A stretch of 64,000 nt of DNA from Caldilineaceae bacterium (GTDB lineage: Bacteria > Chloroflexota > Anaerolineae > Caldilineales > Caldilineaceae): the NCBI GenBank assembly GCA_019637685.1, contig JAHBVF010000020.1, positions 58,251 through 122,250 on the forward strand, in the 5' to 3' direction. Positions within the stretch are counted from its first letter, which is position 1. Every line of letters starts with the position of its first letter. A program made the translations under genes and the position numbers. Positions 44,371 through 52,289 of this stretch are shown here, one piece after another. The notes beneath the pieces were generated by a model. That model did not search any database. It saw only the letters and a program-made list of their open reading frames with translations, and was not told where the DNA came from.

Positions 44371-44921
44371 TGGCCGACTCGTTTGCCCATCAGAATATCC
44401 GGTCTGCCCCGTCCATTGGCGTCTGGCACAACACCGATAATTGTGTAGCCCTGCTTCTGGTAGAATTCGAAGGGATGGCGTTTCAGATTGCGGATGGTAC
44501 GCAGCTTTTCCCAGATGTCTGTGTAGAGATCGACACCGGAGAGGGATGTGGCTCCGGTCACGTCATCCGACCCTAATTGAATAGTCAGACCGCCTTTCGC
44601 CAGCACCAGCACCTCGAAATCCCGCACCAGGGCTGTGCCGATCCCCTGCCCTTGCCATTCGGGCGCAACCACCAGCGGGTGCAGTTCCCACACGTTGCCG
44701 TCGTAGCCGGGGATGCCGCCGATCCAGCCGATCACCTGTTCTTCGGCCAGGGCCACACGCAAAATGCGTTCGGGGGCCAGCATCTCTGCCACCTCTTCAT
44801 CAGCCTCAGCCTGAGTCACCCACGACCCCTGGGGAGCAAAGACGCGCTGCAACAGCGCCGCGGCCTGGGCGATTTCAGCACGCATAGAGGGCTTGAGATT
44901 GGAAATCGTATACCTGTTCAT
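44367..44921 (-). CDS. GNAT acetyltransferase, aminoglycoside 6'-N-acetyltransferase-like
   Basis: 184 residues. The acetyl-CoA loop is VAPEWQGQGIGTALV; then SLSGVDLY, RHPFEFYQKQGYTIIGVV and PDANGRGRPDI follow in the order and wording typical of AAC(6') enzymes. That suggests acetylation of an aminoglycoside or a related amine; environmental relatives may have other substrates. ATG 44921 (MNRYTI) was chosen. Its stop overlaps the GT39 start by 4 nt. Confidence 0.85.
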   Translation of the reverse strand: MNRYTISNLKPSMRAEIAQAAALLQRVFAPQGSWVTQAEADEEVAEMLAPERILRVALAEEQVIGWIGGIPGYDGNVWELHPLVVAPEWQGQGIGTALVRDFEVLVLAKGGLTIQLGSDDVTGATSLSGVDLYTDIWEKLRTIRNLKRHPFEFYQKQGYTIIGVVPDANGRGRPDILMGKRVGQ

Positions 44922-45029
44922 TTGGGAATCATTGGCCGGTTGACTGGTTGATTTGGGCGGGAATGGGTATAGACCCACTCGGCTGCTTATCCAATCAACC
45001 ATTCAACTACCAAACCAACAAACTGTTCT

Positions 45030-45713
45030 TTACGGTAGAGACGACGGCCAGGAATCTTCGTCGGGCGGCGGGGACGGGTCCCGGCCCTTGGGCACGGATG
45101 GAGCCTCTTCTTCTGGCACAATTTCAAAAAGGTTGTAGCGCTGACGGCTCTGGCGATAGAAGCTGAAGCCAGCAAAGGCCCCGGCCACCGCGAAAAAGAC
45201 CAGAGAGCCACAGGTCAGCCAAATCCACGCCGCGGATGTAAGCGCGACATCGATAACCTGCCCGGCCACGCTGAACAAAGTGGGTTCGGGTGTCGCGGTG
45301 GGAATCACAATCGGGCGCACAGTGGGTGTGGGCGTGGGGGTCGCGGTGGGCGTAGCCGTCGATGTCGCGGTTGGCTCTGGCGTGGGTGTATCCGTCGGCG
45401 TGTCGGTGGGTGTGGCTGTGGGCGTGTCGCTGGGCGTCGCTGTCGGTGGTTCCGGCGTGGGTGTGTCTGGGACAGGTGTATCCGTCGGCGTTGCGTCGGG
45501 CTGATCCTGGACCGGTGGAACGGGTGTGTCGGTCGCGGTGTCAAAGGGTGTGGCTGTGGGCAGTTCGCCGGGAGAGATGGGAGAGTTTTCCTGCCCCAAG
45601 CCGACAGCCTGGCTTTGGCTGGTGGCGAGCCAGGTCATCAGACACAGGGTGACAAGCGCGGCCAATAAAAGACCCACATAGCGGGGCAGAGATCGGGAGA
45701 AAAGTCCGGGCAC
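45030..45713 (-). CDS. Mucin-like surface protein with Thr/Pro repeats
   Basis: 227 residues. An N-terminal hydrophobic helix (about 12-30) is followed by a Thr/Pro/Asp repeat region (50-145; units such as TDTP, TATP and PTPEP), a second helix (about 159-184) and a cytoplasmic-type basic/acidic tail. No enzymatic domain. Such Thr-rich stalks are often O-glycosylated, and a GT39-type gene lies close by on the same strand. The downstream neighbour 45720-46112 has the same layout and ends 6 nt before its start. Confidence 0.83.
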   Translation of the reverse strand: MPGLFSRSLPRYVGLLLAALVTLCLMTWLATSQSQAVGLGQENSPISPGELPTATPFDTATDTPVPPVQDQPDATPTDTPVPDTPTPEPPTATPSDTPTATPTDTPTDTPTPEPTATSTATPTATPTPTPTVRPIVIPTATPEPTLFSVAGQVIDVALTSAAWIWLTCGSLVFFAVAGAFAGFSFYRQSRQRYNLFEIVPEEEAPSVPKGRDPSPPPDEDSWPSSLP

Positions 45714-45719
45714 AGCCGT

Positions 45720-46112
45720 CTACTCCCGCCGCCGGACAACGAGCACGAGGATGATCAGCAAGCCCAGGCCAACCAGCAAACCACCCACCAAAATCAGACT
45801 GGGCGGGGCTTGGAAAGGCTCGCCCAATGCCGGCACAGGTGTTTCGGCCAGGGGCTGGATTGGGTCGCGAACTGTTTCGGCATCCCCCGCCGGCAGCGGA
45901 GAAGTGGACACAGGGGTGTCGGTTGGGAGAATCTGGGGCTGGTTCTGGGGCACGGGTGTCGCGACTGTCAATGGGGAGAGCGGTGACACCTGGGCCACGG
46001 CCGGGGACTGCCCATTCGCCGCGATCAGCAGCGTAATACAGAGAGCCAACAGACCAGAAAATATCTGCAAGAGGATTCGTGGGCCTATTGTATTTGAAGT
46101 AATAAAACCCAT
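45720..46112 (-). CDS. Small Thr/Pro-rich membrane protein
   Basis: 130 residues: hydrophobic helix (about 12-33), Pro/Thr-rich linker (45-100), second helix VGGLLVGLGLLIILVLVV and a short basic end (RRRE). It has the same architecture as the next gene and is likely a shorter paralogue. The two form an operon with a 5' leader of about 115 nt that contains an 11-bp tandem repeat. Confidence 0.78.
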   Translation of the reverse strand: MGFITSNTIGPRILLQIFSGLLALCITLLIAANGQSPAVAQVSPLSPLTVATPVPQNQPQILPTDTPVSTSPLPAGDAETVRDPIQPLAETPVPALGEPFQAPPSLILVGGLLVGLGLLIILVLVVRRRE

Positions 46113-46167
46113 GGGCAGGTGCTTTCGAGAAAATATACAGAGCCTGACGGATGCACATCACCAGACT

Positions 46168-46200
46168 GCGTTCGGTTGGCGTTCGGTTGGCGTTCGGTTC
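46168..46200. repeat. 11-bp tandem repeat, three units
   Basis: GCGTTCGGTTG occurs three times in a row (last base of unit 3 differs), in the 5' leader of the surface-protein operon. Confidence 0.85.
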
Positions 46201-46233
46201 AGAACCGGTCAACAGACGCGGCGAACAAGTGAA

Positions 46234-46262
46234 ATTATACACAGGCAGACGGGGATCAACAA
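46234..46262 (-). promoter_or_regulatory. Promoter of the surface-protein operon
   Basis: Minus strand: TTGTTG (46262-46257), 17-nt spacer, consensus TATAAT (46239-46234). Confidence 0.65.
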
Positions 46263-46392
46263 TTAGCCGGTTGGCGTAGGGAAGCTGGTAAGACCGCGCA
46301 GCCATCCATATCCGCCATCAGTGGGCCAGCCGTCCGCCCTCCCGGCGGGAATAATTCGCGCCGAATCTGAACTGCACCCGCCGGATGCGGCT

Positions 46393-46421
46393 TTGACAGG
46401 CAGGCAAAGGGGGCATAGAAT
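46393..46421 (+). promoter_or_regulatory. Promoter of the Gfo/Idh/MocA gene
   Basis: TTGACA (46393-46398), 17-nt spacer, TAGAAT (46416-46421); the ATG is about 43 nt downstream of the expected transcript start, with CAGGAGA before it. Confidence 0.82.
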
Positions 46422-46469
46422 TGGACCCACGACTGTCATCTTCACCGACCCATTCAGGAGATTCCCCCA

Positions 46470-47633
46470 ATGTCCCACTATCGTACCGCTGTCATTGCCT
46501 GCGGCATCATCGCCCGTGTCCACGCCAGGGGCTGGCTTGGCGTCCCCGGGCAGCCGACCCGCATCGGAGCCATCGCCGACACCAATCCGGACGCGCGGCA
46601 GGAATACGGCGACTTTTTCGACGTGAACGACGAAAACCGCTATGCCGACTATCGGGAAATGTTGGATGCAGAGCGTCCGGACTTTGTGGACGTATGCTCC
46701 TGGCACCAGCAGCACGCGGAAATGGTGATTGCGGCCGCGGCCCGGCGACCGAAAGCGATTATCTGCCAGAAGCCCATGGCTGTAGATTTGGGCGAGGCCG
46801 ACGCGATGCTCACCGCCTGCGAGCGCAACGGCGTCAAGCTGCTCATCGCCTACCAGCGCCCCCATCACGCCACGTGGCAAAAGGCGCGGGAGATGATCCG
46901 CCAGGGCGTCATCGGCAAAGTGACGCAAGTGCAGGTGGAGGACGGCGGCAATATCCTCAACACCAATTCCCACAATATCCGCCTGGCCCTCTTTCTGATG
47001 GACGAACCCCAGGTGGAATGGGTGCTGGGATCTGTCGAACGCACCACCGACCGAGTGGAACGCGGCTTGCCTGCCGAGGATGCCTGTATGGGCATCGCCG
47101 GCTGTGACAACGGCGCCACGATTCTCATCGAAGGAAATCTGATCCGCGGGTTGGGCCAGGGCTGCCGGGTCATCGGCACAGACGGGGTGATGGAATTCAC
47201 CACCACCCGTCACCCGGACGAGGAAATCCCCACGGACGCGCCGATGTACGCGCCCGAAGGACCGTCGGCCCGCTATAATTACGAGATCGGCGTAGTCCGC
47301 TATCTGAACGGCACATCCAACGGCTGGCAGCAGGTGGAAGCGCCCTGGCACGACTGCTGGAGCCGCCAGTGCCAGGAGGCCATCGACTGGGTGGAAGGGC
47401 GTATCGACAGGCCCGTCAGCGGTGCGGAACGCGCGCGGGCTGTGCAGGAGGTGATGATGGCCCTTTTTGAATCCGCCCGCAAACGCCAGCGCATCTATCT
47501 GCCACTGAAAACAAAAGTCAACCCGCTCAAACTGATGGTGGAAAACGGCGACCTGCCTGTGGAATGGCCGGGGCGCTACGAAAGCCGGGCGCGCATTGTG
47601 CGGGGCGAGGCTATGTCCTGGCACAATGCCTGA
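46470..47633 (+). CDS. Gfo/Idh/MocA-family oxidoreductase
   Basis: 387 residues. Rossmann segment VIACGIIARVHARGW at the N-terminus, then KAIICQKPMAVDLGEAD, where the Lys in the EKP-like motif (here QKP) is the usual catalytic Lys. The C-terminal domain is the GFO_IDH_MocA beta sheet. It oxidises or reduces a sugar or inositol with NAD(P). ATG 46470 has AGGAG 8 nt upstream. Its TGA stop is the start of a dispersed repeat (GCCTGAC...). Confidence 0.9.
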   Translation: MSHYRTAVIACGIIARVHARGWLGVPGQPTRIGAIADTNPDARQEYGDFFDVNDENRYADYREMLDAERPDFVDVCSWHQQHAEMVIAAAARRPKAIICQKPMAVDLGEADAMLTACERNGVKLLIAYQRPHHATWQKAREMIRQGVIGKVTQVQVEDGGNILNTNSHNIRLALFLMDEPQVEWVLGSVERTTDRVERGLPAEDACMGIAGCDNGATILIEGNLIRGLGQGCRVIGTDGVMEFTTTRHPDEEIPTDAPMYAPEGPSARYNYEIGVVRYLNGTSNGWQQVEAPWHDCWSRQCQEAIDWVEGRIDRPVSGAERARAVQEVMMALFESARKRQRIYLPLKTKVNPLKLMVENGDLPVEWPGRYESRARIVRGEAMSWHNA

Positions 47634-47835
47634 CTTGAAAATAGCCACTGATTGCTCTGTAAATTAAGTTTTTGCGAGTACCCGTTCGCTTGATTTCGAT
47701 ACGCTTCGAAGACTCGGCTACTCAATCAGCGCTCACTGGCCTATCTTTTCGTCTCGCTGCTGACTCTACGAAATCACCAAAAACTTAATTTACACTGTAC
47801 TGATGAACGCTGATAAACACGGATAGAATCTGCGT
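47628..47835. repeat. Dispersed CACGGAT-type repeat split by a palindromic element
   Basis: GCCTGACTTGAAAATAGCCAC at 47628-47648 and GATGAACGCTGATAAACACG onward at 47802-47835 together match the unbroken copy at 63928-63983. Between them lies the 146-bp element listed separately. Confidence 0.8.
47653..47798. mobile_element. 146-bp MITE-like element inserted in a dispersed repeat
   Basis: Perfect 17-bp inverted repeats TGTAAATTAAGTTTTTG (47658-47674) and complement (47778-47794). ACTGAT flanks the insertion on both sides (47647-47652 and 47799-47804). No ORF inside; the interior has words such as TTCGATACGCTTCGAAGACTC. Exact ends are uncertain by a few bases. Confidence 0.75.
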
Positions 47836-47918
47836 CCCTATTTTCATTGCTGGTTGTGTTTTTAAGGGTATGGACACTAACGTGAAACTCGATTGAAGAC
47901 CAAAGTTTGAGAAGCGCC

Positions 47919-47982
47919 GGTTGAGTCTGTGGAAACCGAGGGGGTACACCTGAGATGTGCCCCGGTTTCGACAGACTCAGCC
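47919..47982. repeat. Imperfect hairpin with GAGTCTGT arms
   Basis: Arms of about 23 nt around GAGTCTGT...ACAGACTC with few mismatches and a 16-nt loop. Possibly a further dispersed palindrome. Confidence 0.6.
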
Positions 47983-48004
47983 AGCACCACTGACCAGAGA
48001 ACAC

Positions 48005-48066
48005 TTTCCGGAAATCGACCAGGCGATCGAGGGCGTTCACACCGGGTTTGGTCGATTCCCGGAATC
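48005..48066. repeat. Hairpin with TTCCGGAAATCGACCA arms
   Basis: Arms 48006-48021 and 48050-48065 match at 15 of 16 positions. The right arm word GGTCGATTCCCGGAATC is nearly the same as in the 38462-38595 element, so the two probably share an origin. The rest of 47835-48193 holds only a promoter. Confidence 0.6.
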
Positions 48067-48114
48067 AGCAACGCGTGTCCCCAACTTGAATTGCGCCCCT
48101 ACAATTTGGTCGAG

Positions 48115-48143
48115 TTGAGTATGTGTGACCCATCGGGTACAAT
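48115..48143 (+). promoter_or_regulatory. Promoter of the moxR operon
   Basis: TTGAGT (48115-48120), 17-nt spacer, TACAAT (48138-48143). Confidence 0.7.
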
Positions 48144-48193
48144 CAGTGGGTTCAGATTCGTTGTCCCTATCCCCCCATAACGAAAGCCAAGCT

Positions 48194-49141
48194 ATGCAGA
48201 AGATTCAGGATTTTGCACGGAGCATCACTGAAAATGTGGGCAAAGTCATTGTCGGCAAACAGGATGTGATCGAAACTCTCATTATCGCCCTGCTATGCGA
48301 AGGGCACGTATTGATGGAAGATGTGCCTGGCGTGGGCAAAACAATGTTGGCCCGCTCCCTTGCCATCAGCCTGGGCGTGGATTTCCGCCGTTTGCAATGC
48401 ACGCCAGACCTGCTGCCCAGCGACATTACCGGTGTCAGTATCTTCAATCAGGAGACTCGCCACTTCCAGTTCATCGAAGGACCAGCCTTCACCCACATTC
48501 TGCTGGCTGATGAGATCAACCGGGCCACGCCCCGCGCCCAGGCCGCGCTGCTGGAGTGTATGGGAGAGCGCCAGATCACAGCGGACGGCGTTACCCGTTC
48601 CTTGCCCCGTCCCTTTCTGGTGTTGGCAACCCAGAATCCGGTGGAATACGAAGGCACCTTCCCCCTGCCCGAAGCCCAATTGGATCGATTCTTTTTTAAG
48701 CTGAGTCTGGGCTACCTCACACCCGAGCAGGAAAACGCAATGCTGGTGAACCTGGGTAACCGCCACCCGGTGGAGACACTGGAACCGGTGGTGGATGGAC
48801 TGGTCGGGCCACAATTGGCAGAGGCCATCTGGAAAGTGCAGGTGGCAGACAGCGTGCGCGGCTATATTGTGGACCTGGTGCAGGCCACCCGCAAGCACGG
48901 CGAACTGGCCCTGGGCGCCAGCCCCCGGGGCGCGCTGGCACTCTATCGGGGCGCGCAGGCCCGGGCGGCCCTGCGTGGACGGGAGTACACACTGCCCGAT
49001 GATGTGCAGGCACTGGCTCCCCTGGCCCTGCCCCACCGCTGTATTGTACGGCCCGACGCGGCATTGCGCGGGCGCACCTCCGAACAGATTATCGGAGAAT
49101 TATTGGAGAGTGTGCCCCTGGCTTTGGGCGACACAGAATAG
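48194..49141 (+). CDS. MoxR-family AAA+ ATPase
   Basis: 315 residues. Walker A EDVPGVGKTMLA (42-53), Walker B HILLADEINRATPRAQ, sensor 1 LATQNPVEYEG and the MoxR-specific PLPEAQLDRFF. MoxR proteins act as chaperones that assemble or activate partner proteins, usually with VWA or DUF58 proteins. ATG 48194 lies after a promoter at 48115-48143, so the in-frame ATG 48125 is excluded. It is followed by DUF58 after 8 nt. Confidence 0.94.
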   Translation: MQKIQDFARSITENVGKVIVGKQDVIETLIIALLCEGHVLMEDVPGVGKTMLARSLAISLGVDFRRLQCTPDLLPSDITGVSIFNQETRHFQFIEGPAFTHILLADEINRATPRAQAALLECMGERQITADGVTRSLPRPFLVLATQNPVEYEGTFPLPEAQLDRFFFKLSLGYLTPEQENAMLVNLGNRHPVETLEPVVDGLVGPQLAEAIWKVQVADSVRGYIVDLVQATRKHGELALGASPRGALALYRGAQARAALRGREYTLPDDVQALAPLALPHRCIVRPDAALRGRTSEQIIGELLESVPLALGDTE

Positions 49142-49149
49142 AGGCCGTT

Positions 49150-50400
49150 GTGCTTGATTTTCTTCTGCTGATTGTGGTTCTCTTTATTCTGGCCGTCTTT
49201 CTGCGGCTGGATTGGATATACTATCTTATTTATGTGGTGGGCGGTATTTGGGCCTTTAGCCATTGGCAGACCCGCCGCAGCCTGAGCAAACTGCTTGTAC
49301 GGCGACGCGTGCCCAGCCGGGCCTTCACCGGCGAGACAATAGACGCGGAAATTGTTCTGCACAATCGCAGCCTGCTGCCCATTCCGTGGGTGCGCATTCA
49401 GGAGAGCGTGCCGCTGGACCTCCAGACCGGGGAGAGCTATCGACTGGTAGCCAGTGTGGGGGGGCGTTCCCAAGCCGTGCGTCGCTTTCGCCTCTTCTGC
49501 CATCGCCGGGGCTACTTCTCCCTCGGCCCCCTGCGCCTGACCACCGGCGATCTCTTTGGCTTTGCCCAAAGTTCCTGGGAAGAGGGCGAAAAGGTCCATC
49601 TGACTGTCTATCCCAAAGTTGTCACACTGGAACAGTTGGGGCTGCCCAGCCGCCTGCCCTTTGGCACACTGCGTTCCCGGCAGCGGATTTTTATGGACCC
49701 CACACGTATGGCCGGGGTGCGTCCCTATGCCAGCGGCGACACAATGCGCCACATCCATTGGCGTGCCAGCGCCCACGACGACACTTTGCTGGTCAAAAAG
49801 TTTCAGCCATCCATGGCCCTGACCACAATGATTGTGCTGGACCTGGACCAGTTTTCCTATCCCCCGCGCGAACGGCTGGGCGGGAGCGAATGGGCGGTTG
49901 TGGTAGCTGCCTCCCTGGCCAACCACATCATCAGCCAGCGCCAGGAGACCGGTCTGCTGACAAATGGGCTGGACCCGTTCAGCAACGGCGATGCCAACCC
50001 CATTCCGGGGATGAACGGCCAGGGCCACCTGATGGGGATTCTGGAATTGCTGGCCCGCGTTCAATTGCGCCGTGACCCGGACGCCGATGACCCGATGGAA
50101 GAGGGCCATCTTTCGCCTTCCCGTTTTGCCCTGCACAGTTGGCTGCCCACCCATATCACATCCCTGGGCTGGGGCACAACACTACTGCTGGTGACACCCC
50201 ACATCAGCGATCCTCTGCTCTGGAGCCTGCACGCGCTCAACCGGCGGGGGCTGACTGTGCAGGTGGTGGCCTGCGTGCGCCAGCCGGGCTTTGACAGGAT
50301 GCGCCAGCAGGCCGAAGCAATGGGCATCGGTGTACACCCAACCTTTTGGGAATCGGACCTGGCCCGGCTGGGTCAACAAGGCGGATTCAATGGGCTATAA
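49150..50400 (+). CDS. DUF58 domain protein
   Basis: 416 residues. Two N-terminal hydrophobic helices (1-40), then a beta-rich extracytoplasmic part, and the DUF58 signature RPYASGDTMRHIHWRASAH (about 194-212), a VWA-like domain. It is the usual partner of MoxR ATPases. GTG 49150 is preceded by GAGG. The end overlaps the next gene by 11 nt. Confidence 0.92.
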   Translation: MLDFLLLIVVLFILAVFLRLDWIYYLIYVVGGIWAFSHWQTRRSLSKLLVRRRVPSRAFTGETIDAEIVLHNRSLLPIPWVRIQESVPLDLQTGESYRLVASVGGRSQAVRRFRLFCHRRGYFSLGPLRLTTGDLFGFAQSSWEEGEKVHLTVYPKVVTLEQLGLPSRLPFGTLRSRQRIFMDPTRMAGVRPYASGDTMRHIHWRASAHDDTLLVKKFQPSMALTTMIVLDLDQFSYPPRERLGGSEWAVVVAASLANHIISQRQETGLLTNGLDPFSNGDANPIPGMNGQGHLMGILELLARVQLRRDPDADDPMEEGHLSPSRFALHSWLPTHITSLGWGTTLLLVTPHISDPLLWSLHALNRRGLTVQVVACVRQPGFDRMRQQAEAMGIGVHPTFWESDLARLGQQGGFNGL

Positions 50401-52075
50401 TTTTGACTTTACCCCCGAGGCCAAAGCGGGAACAGAGACCACAGCGGAACCCGAAACCCTTGTCCAAACGGACAGCGCCTGGATCGGCTCCCTGCTTCGC
50501 CCCTTTCTCATCACCATTCTGGTGGGCTGTATTGCCATCGCGGCCATAGGCTTTCTGCGCCATCTCTCCCCCGCGCTGATCGGCTACTACGTGCAGGTTA
50601 CACTGGTGATCGCCCTGGCCGCCACATTTATCGGCAGCTATACCACAACCCTTCTCGTCGATCCCGCGCAGCGACACCGGCGCACACTGGCCTTTCGCGC
50701 GGCCGAGGTGGGGCTGATTCTCTTTGTGCTGCGCCTGGCGATCTGGCTGCTGGTGGAAGGGCTGCCCACCCTGCAATCCACCCTCTACAATCCCCTTTCC
50801 ACGCTCTTGTCCGCTCCCTTTGTGATCTCCGCCGCGCTGGTCTATGGCACATGGATTCTGTCGGTGCTGGTCACGGACGACTTTTTGCAGATGGGATTGC
50901 AGCCAGACGAACTGATTGTGCGCGAGGGCCGGGGAGAGAGCCGCTGGTCGCCCGAAGTCCACGTGCGCAGCGACCGTCAGGGATTGCTCGCCCGCTTCAC
51001 CCAGCGCTGGATCGGCGGCGGCGTAGTGATGCTGCTTTTCACAGCAGGCAGCCAGATTGGGGCTGGGGCCAATGGTTTTTTTGCCATCGCCCGACAAGCC
51101 ATCGATCCCCTTGTGATCGGTGCGACGATTGTCTATTTTCTCATCGGCCTGATTCTGATTGCCGTTGGACGGCTGGCTGTCCTCCGTGCCCAGTGGCAAT
51201 TGGAGCGCATCCCCGCGGAAAGCGCGATCACCCGCAACTGGCCTATCTACACGGGCGGGCTGCTGCTGATTGTCGGACTAATCGCGTCGATTCTGCCTTT
51301 GGGAGGCACATTCCGTCTGGCCCAAATTCTCAGTTGGATCATCCAGGCGCTCTACGTGGTCGTATTTACGATTCTGGGCCTGATAATGGCTTTCATCAGC
51401 CAGTTCCTGCCCGAAGCGCAGCGCGTTGAAGCGCCAGAGGCCATTCCGCCCATGGCACCGCCCCAGATGGAGCCAGGACCGCAGGCCGCGGGCGTCCCCC
51501 CCTGGATCGGCGGTACAATCTTTTGGATCATTCTGGCTCTTCTGCTGGGCTATGCCGCCTATCTTTACCTCCAGGACAGGGGCGTCAACTTTGCCTGGCT
51601 CACACAATTCTGGAATCGTCTTCTCCAGGCGTGGCGGGGACTGTGGGGCGAATTTGACAGTTGGCGAACCGGCGTGGCTGTTCTTCCAGAGGAGAAAGAG
51701 GAGAAGGCCCAGGGCCGGCGGGGGCCCAAATGGTGGCGTCGGATGCAGGTGGGGCGGATGTCGCCCACCCAGCGTATTCGCTACTTTTACCTGGCAACGC
51801 TGGATCAGGCCCAGGAACAAGGGGTTGGCCGTAAACCAGGCGAAACACCGCTGCGCTTTGCCCCCCGGTTGGAGGAGAAGATAGGGGAGAGCGACGGTCG
51901 CCCCTTCTCCGAACTAACTGAAGAGTTTGTCGAAATCCACTACGCCGGGCAGACAGTCGATGACGAATCAGCCACTTATGCCCAACGCCTGTGGCAGCAC
52001 ATCCAGCGGGCGCTGGACAATTTGCGGGAAAACAGGGAAAGCAAAGAGACTGAAGACGATCTATCGGACCTTTAA
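50390..52075 (+). CDS. DUF4129 membrane protein
   Basis: 561 residues. About eight hydrophobic helices, a Pro-rich loop near residue 350, then a final helix and a soluble C-terminus with the DUF4129 pattern SPTQRIRYFYLATLDQAQ and KPGETPLRFAP. In other genomes it stands with MoxR, DUF58 and a transglutaminase; the transglutaminase is missing here. Function is unknown, probably cell-envelope assembly. ATG 50390 lies inside the DUF58 gene. Confidence 0.87.
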   Translation: MGYNFDFTPEAKAGTETTAEPETLVQTDSAWIGSLLRPFLITILVGCIAIAAIGFLRHLSPALIGYYVQVTLVIALAATFIGSYTTTLLVDPAQRHRRTLAFRAAEVGLILFVLRLAIWLLVEGLPTLQSTLYNPLSTLLSAPFVISAALVYGTWILSVLVTDDFLQMGLQPDELIVREGRGESRWSPEVHVRSDRQGLLARFTQRWIGGGVVMLLFTAGSQIGAGANGFFAIARQAIDPLVIGATIVYFLIGLILIAVGRLAVLRAQWQLERIPAESAITRNWPIYTGGLLLIVGLIASILPLGGTFRLAQILSWIIQALYVVVFTILGLIMAFISQFLPEAQRVEAPEAIPPMAPPQMEPGPQAAGVPPWIGGTIFWIILALLLGYAAYLYLQDRGVNFAWLTQFWNRLLQAWRGLWGEFDSWRTGVAVLPEEKEEKAQGRRGPKWWRRMQVGRMSPTQRIRYFYLATLDQAQEQGVGRKPGETPLRFAPRLEEKIGESDGRPFSELTEEFVEIHYAGQTVDDESATYAQRLWQHIQRALDNLRENRESKETEDDLSDL

Positions 52076-52094
52076 TTTGACATTTTTTACCGCC

Positions 52095-52123
52095 TTGACT
52101 CTCGTTATCGAGCCTGCTATAAT
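52095..52123 (+). promoter_or_regulatory. Promoter of the S1-domain protein gene
   Basis: TTGACT (52095-52100), 17-nt spacer, consensus TATAAT (52118-52123). The 5' leader of about 160 nt could carry autoregulation typical of rpsA, but no defined structure was recognised. Confidence 0.85.
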
Positions 52124-52289
52124 CAGCTTACAATTGATATTCTGTAGACAATTTGTGGGAAATCACTGTAAACCCTGCATTGATTGTCTTCTATCCCGTA
52201 GAGAAGTGTTCGCGACCGCACAGTGTCGAGTCCGTAGACTCGGTGCAGTCGTCAGCGACTCTACACCATCGTAACTTGGGAAACTGGAT

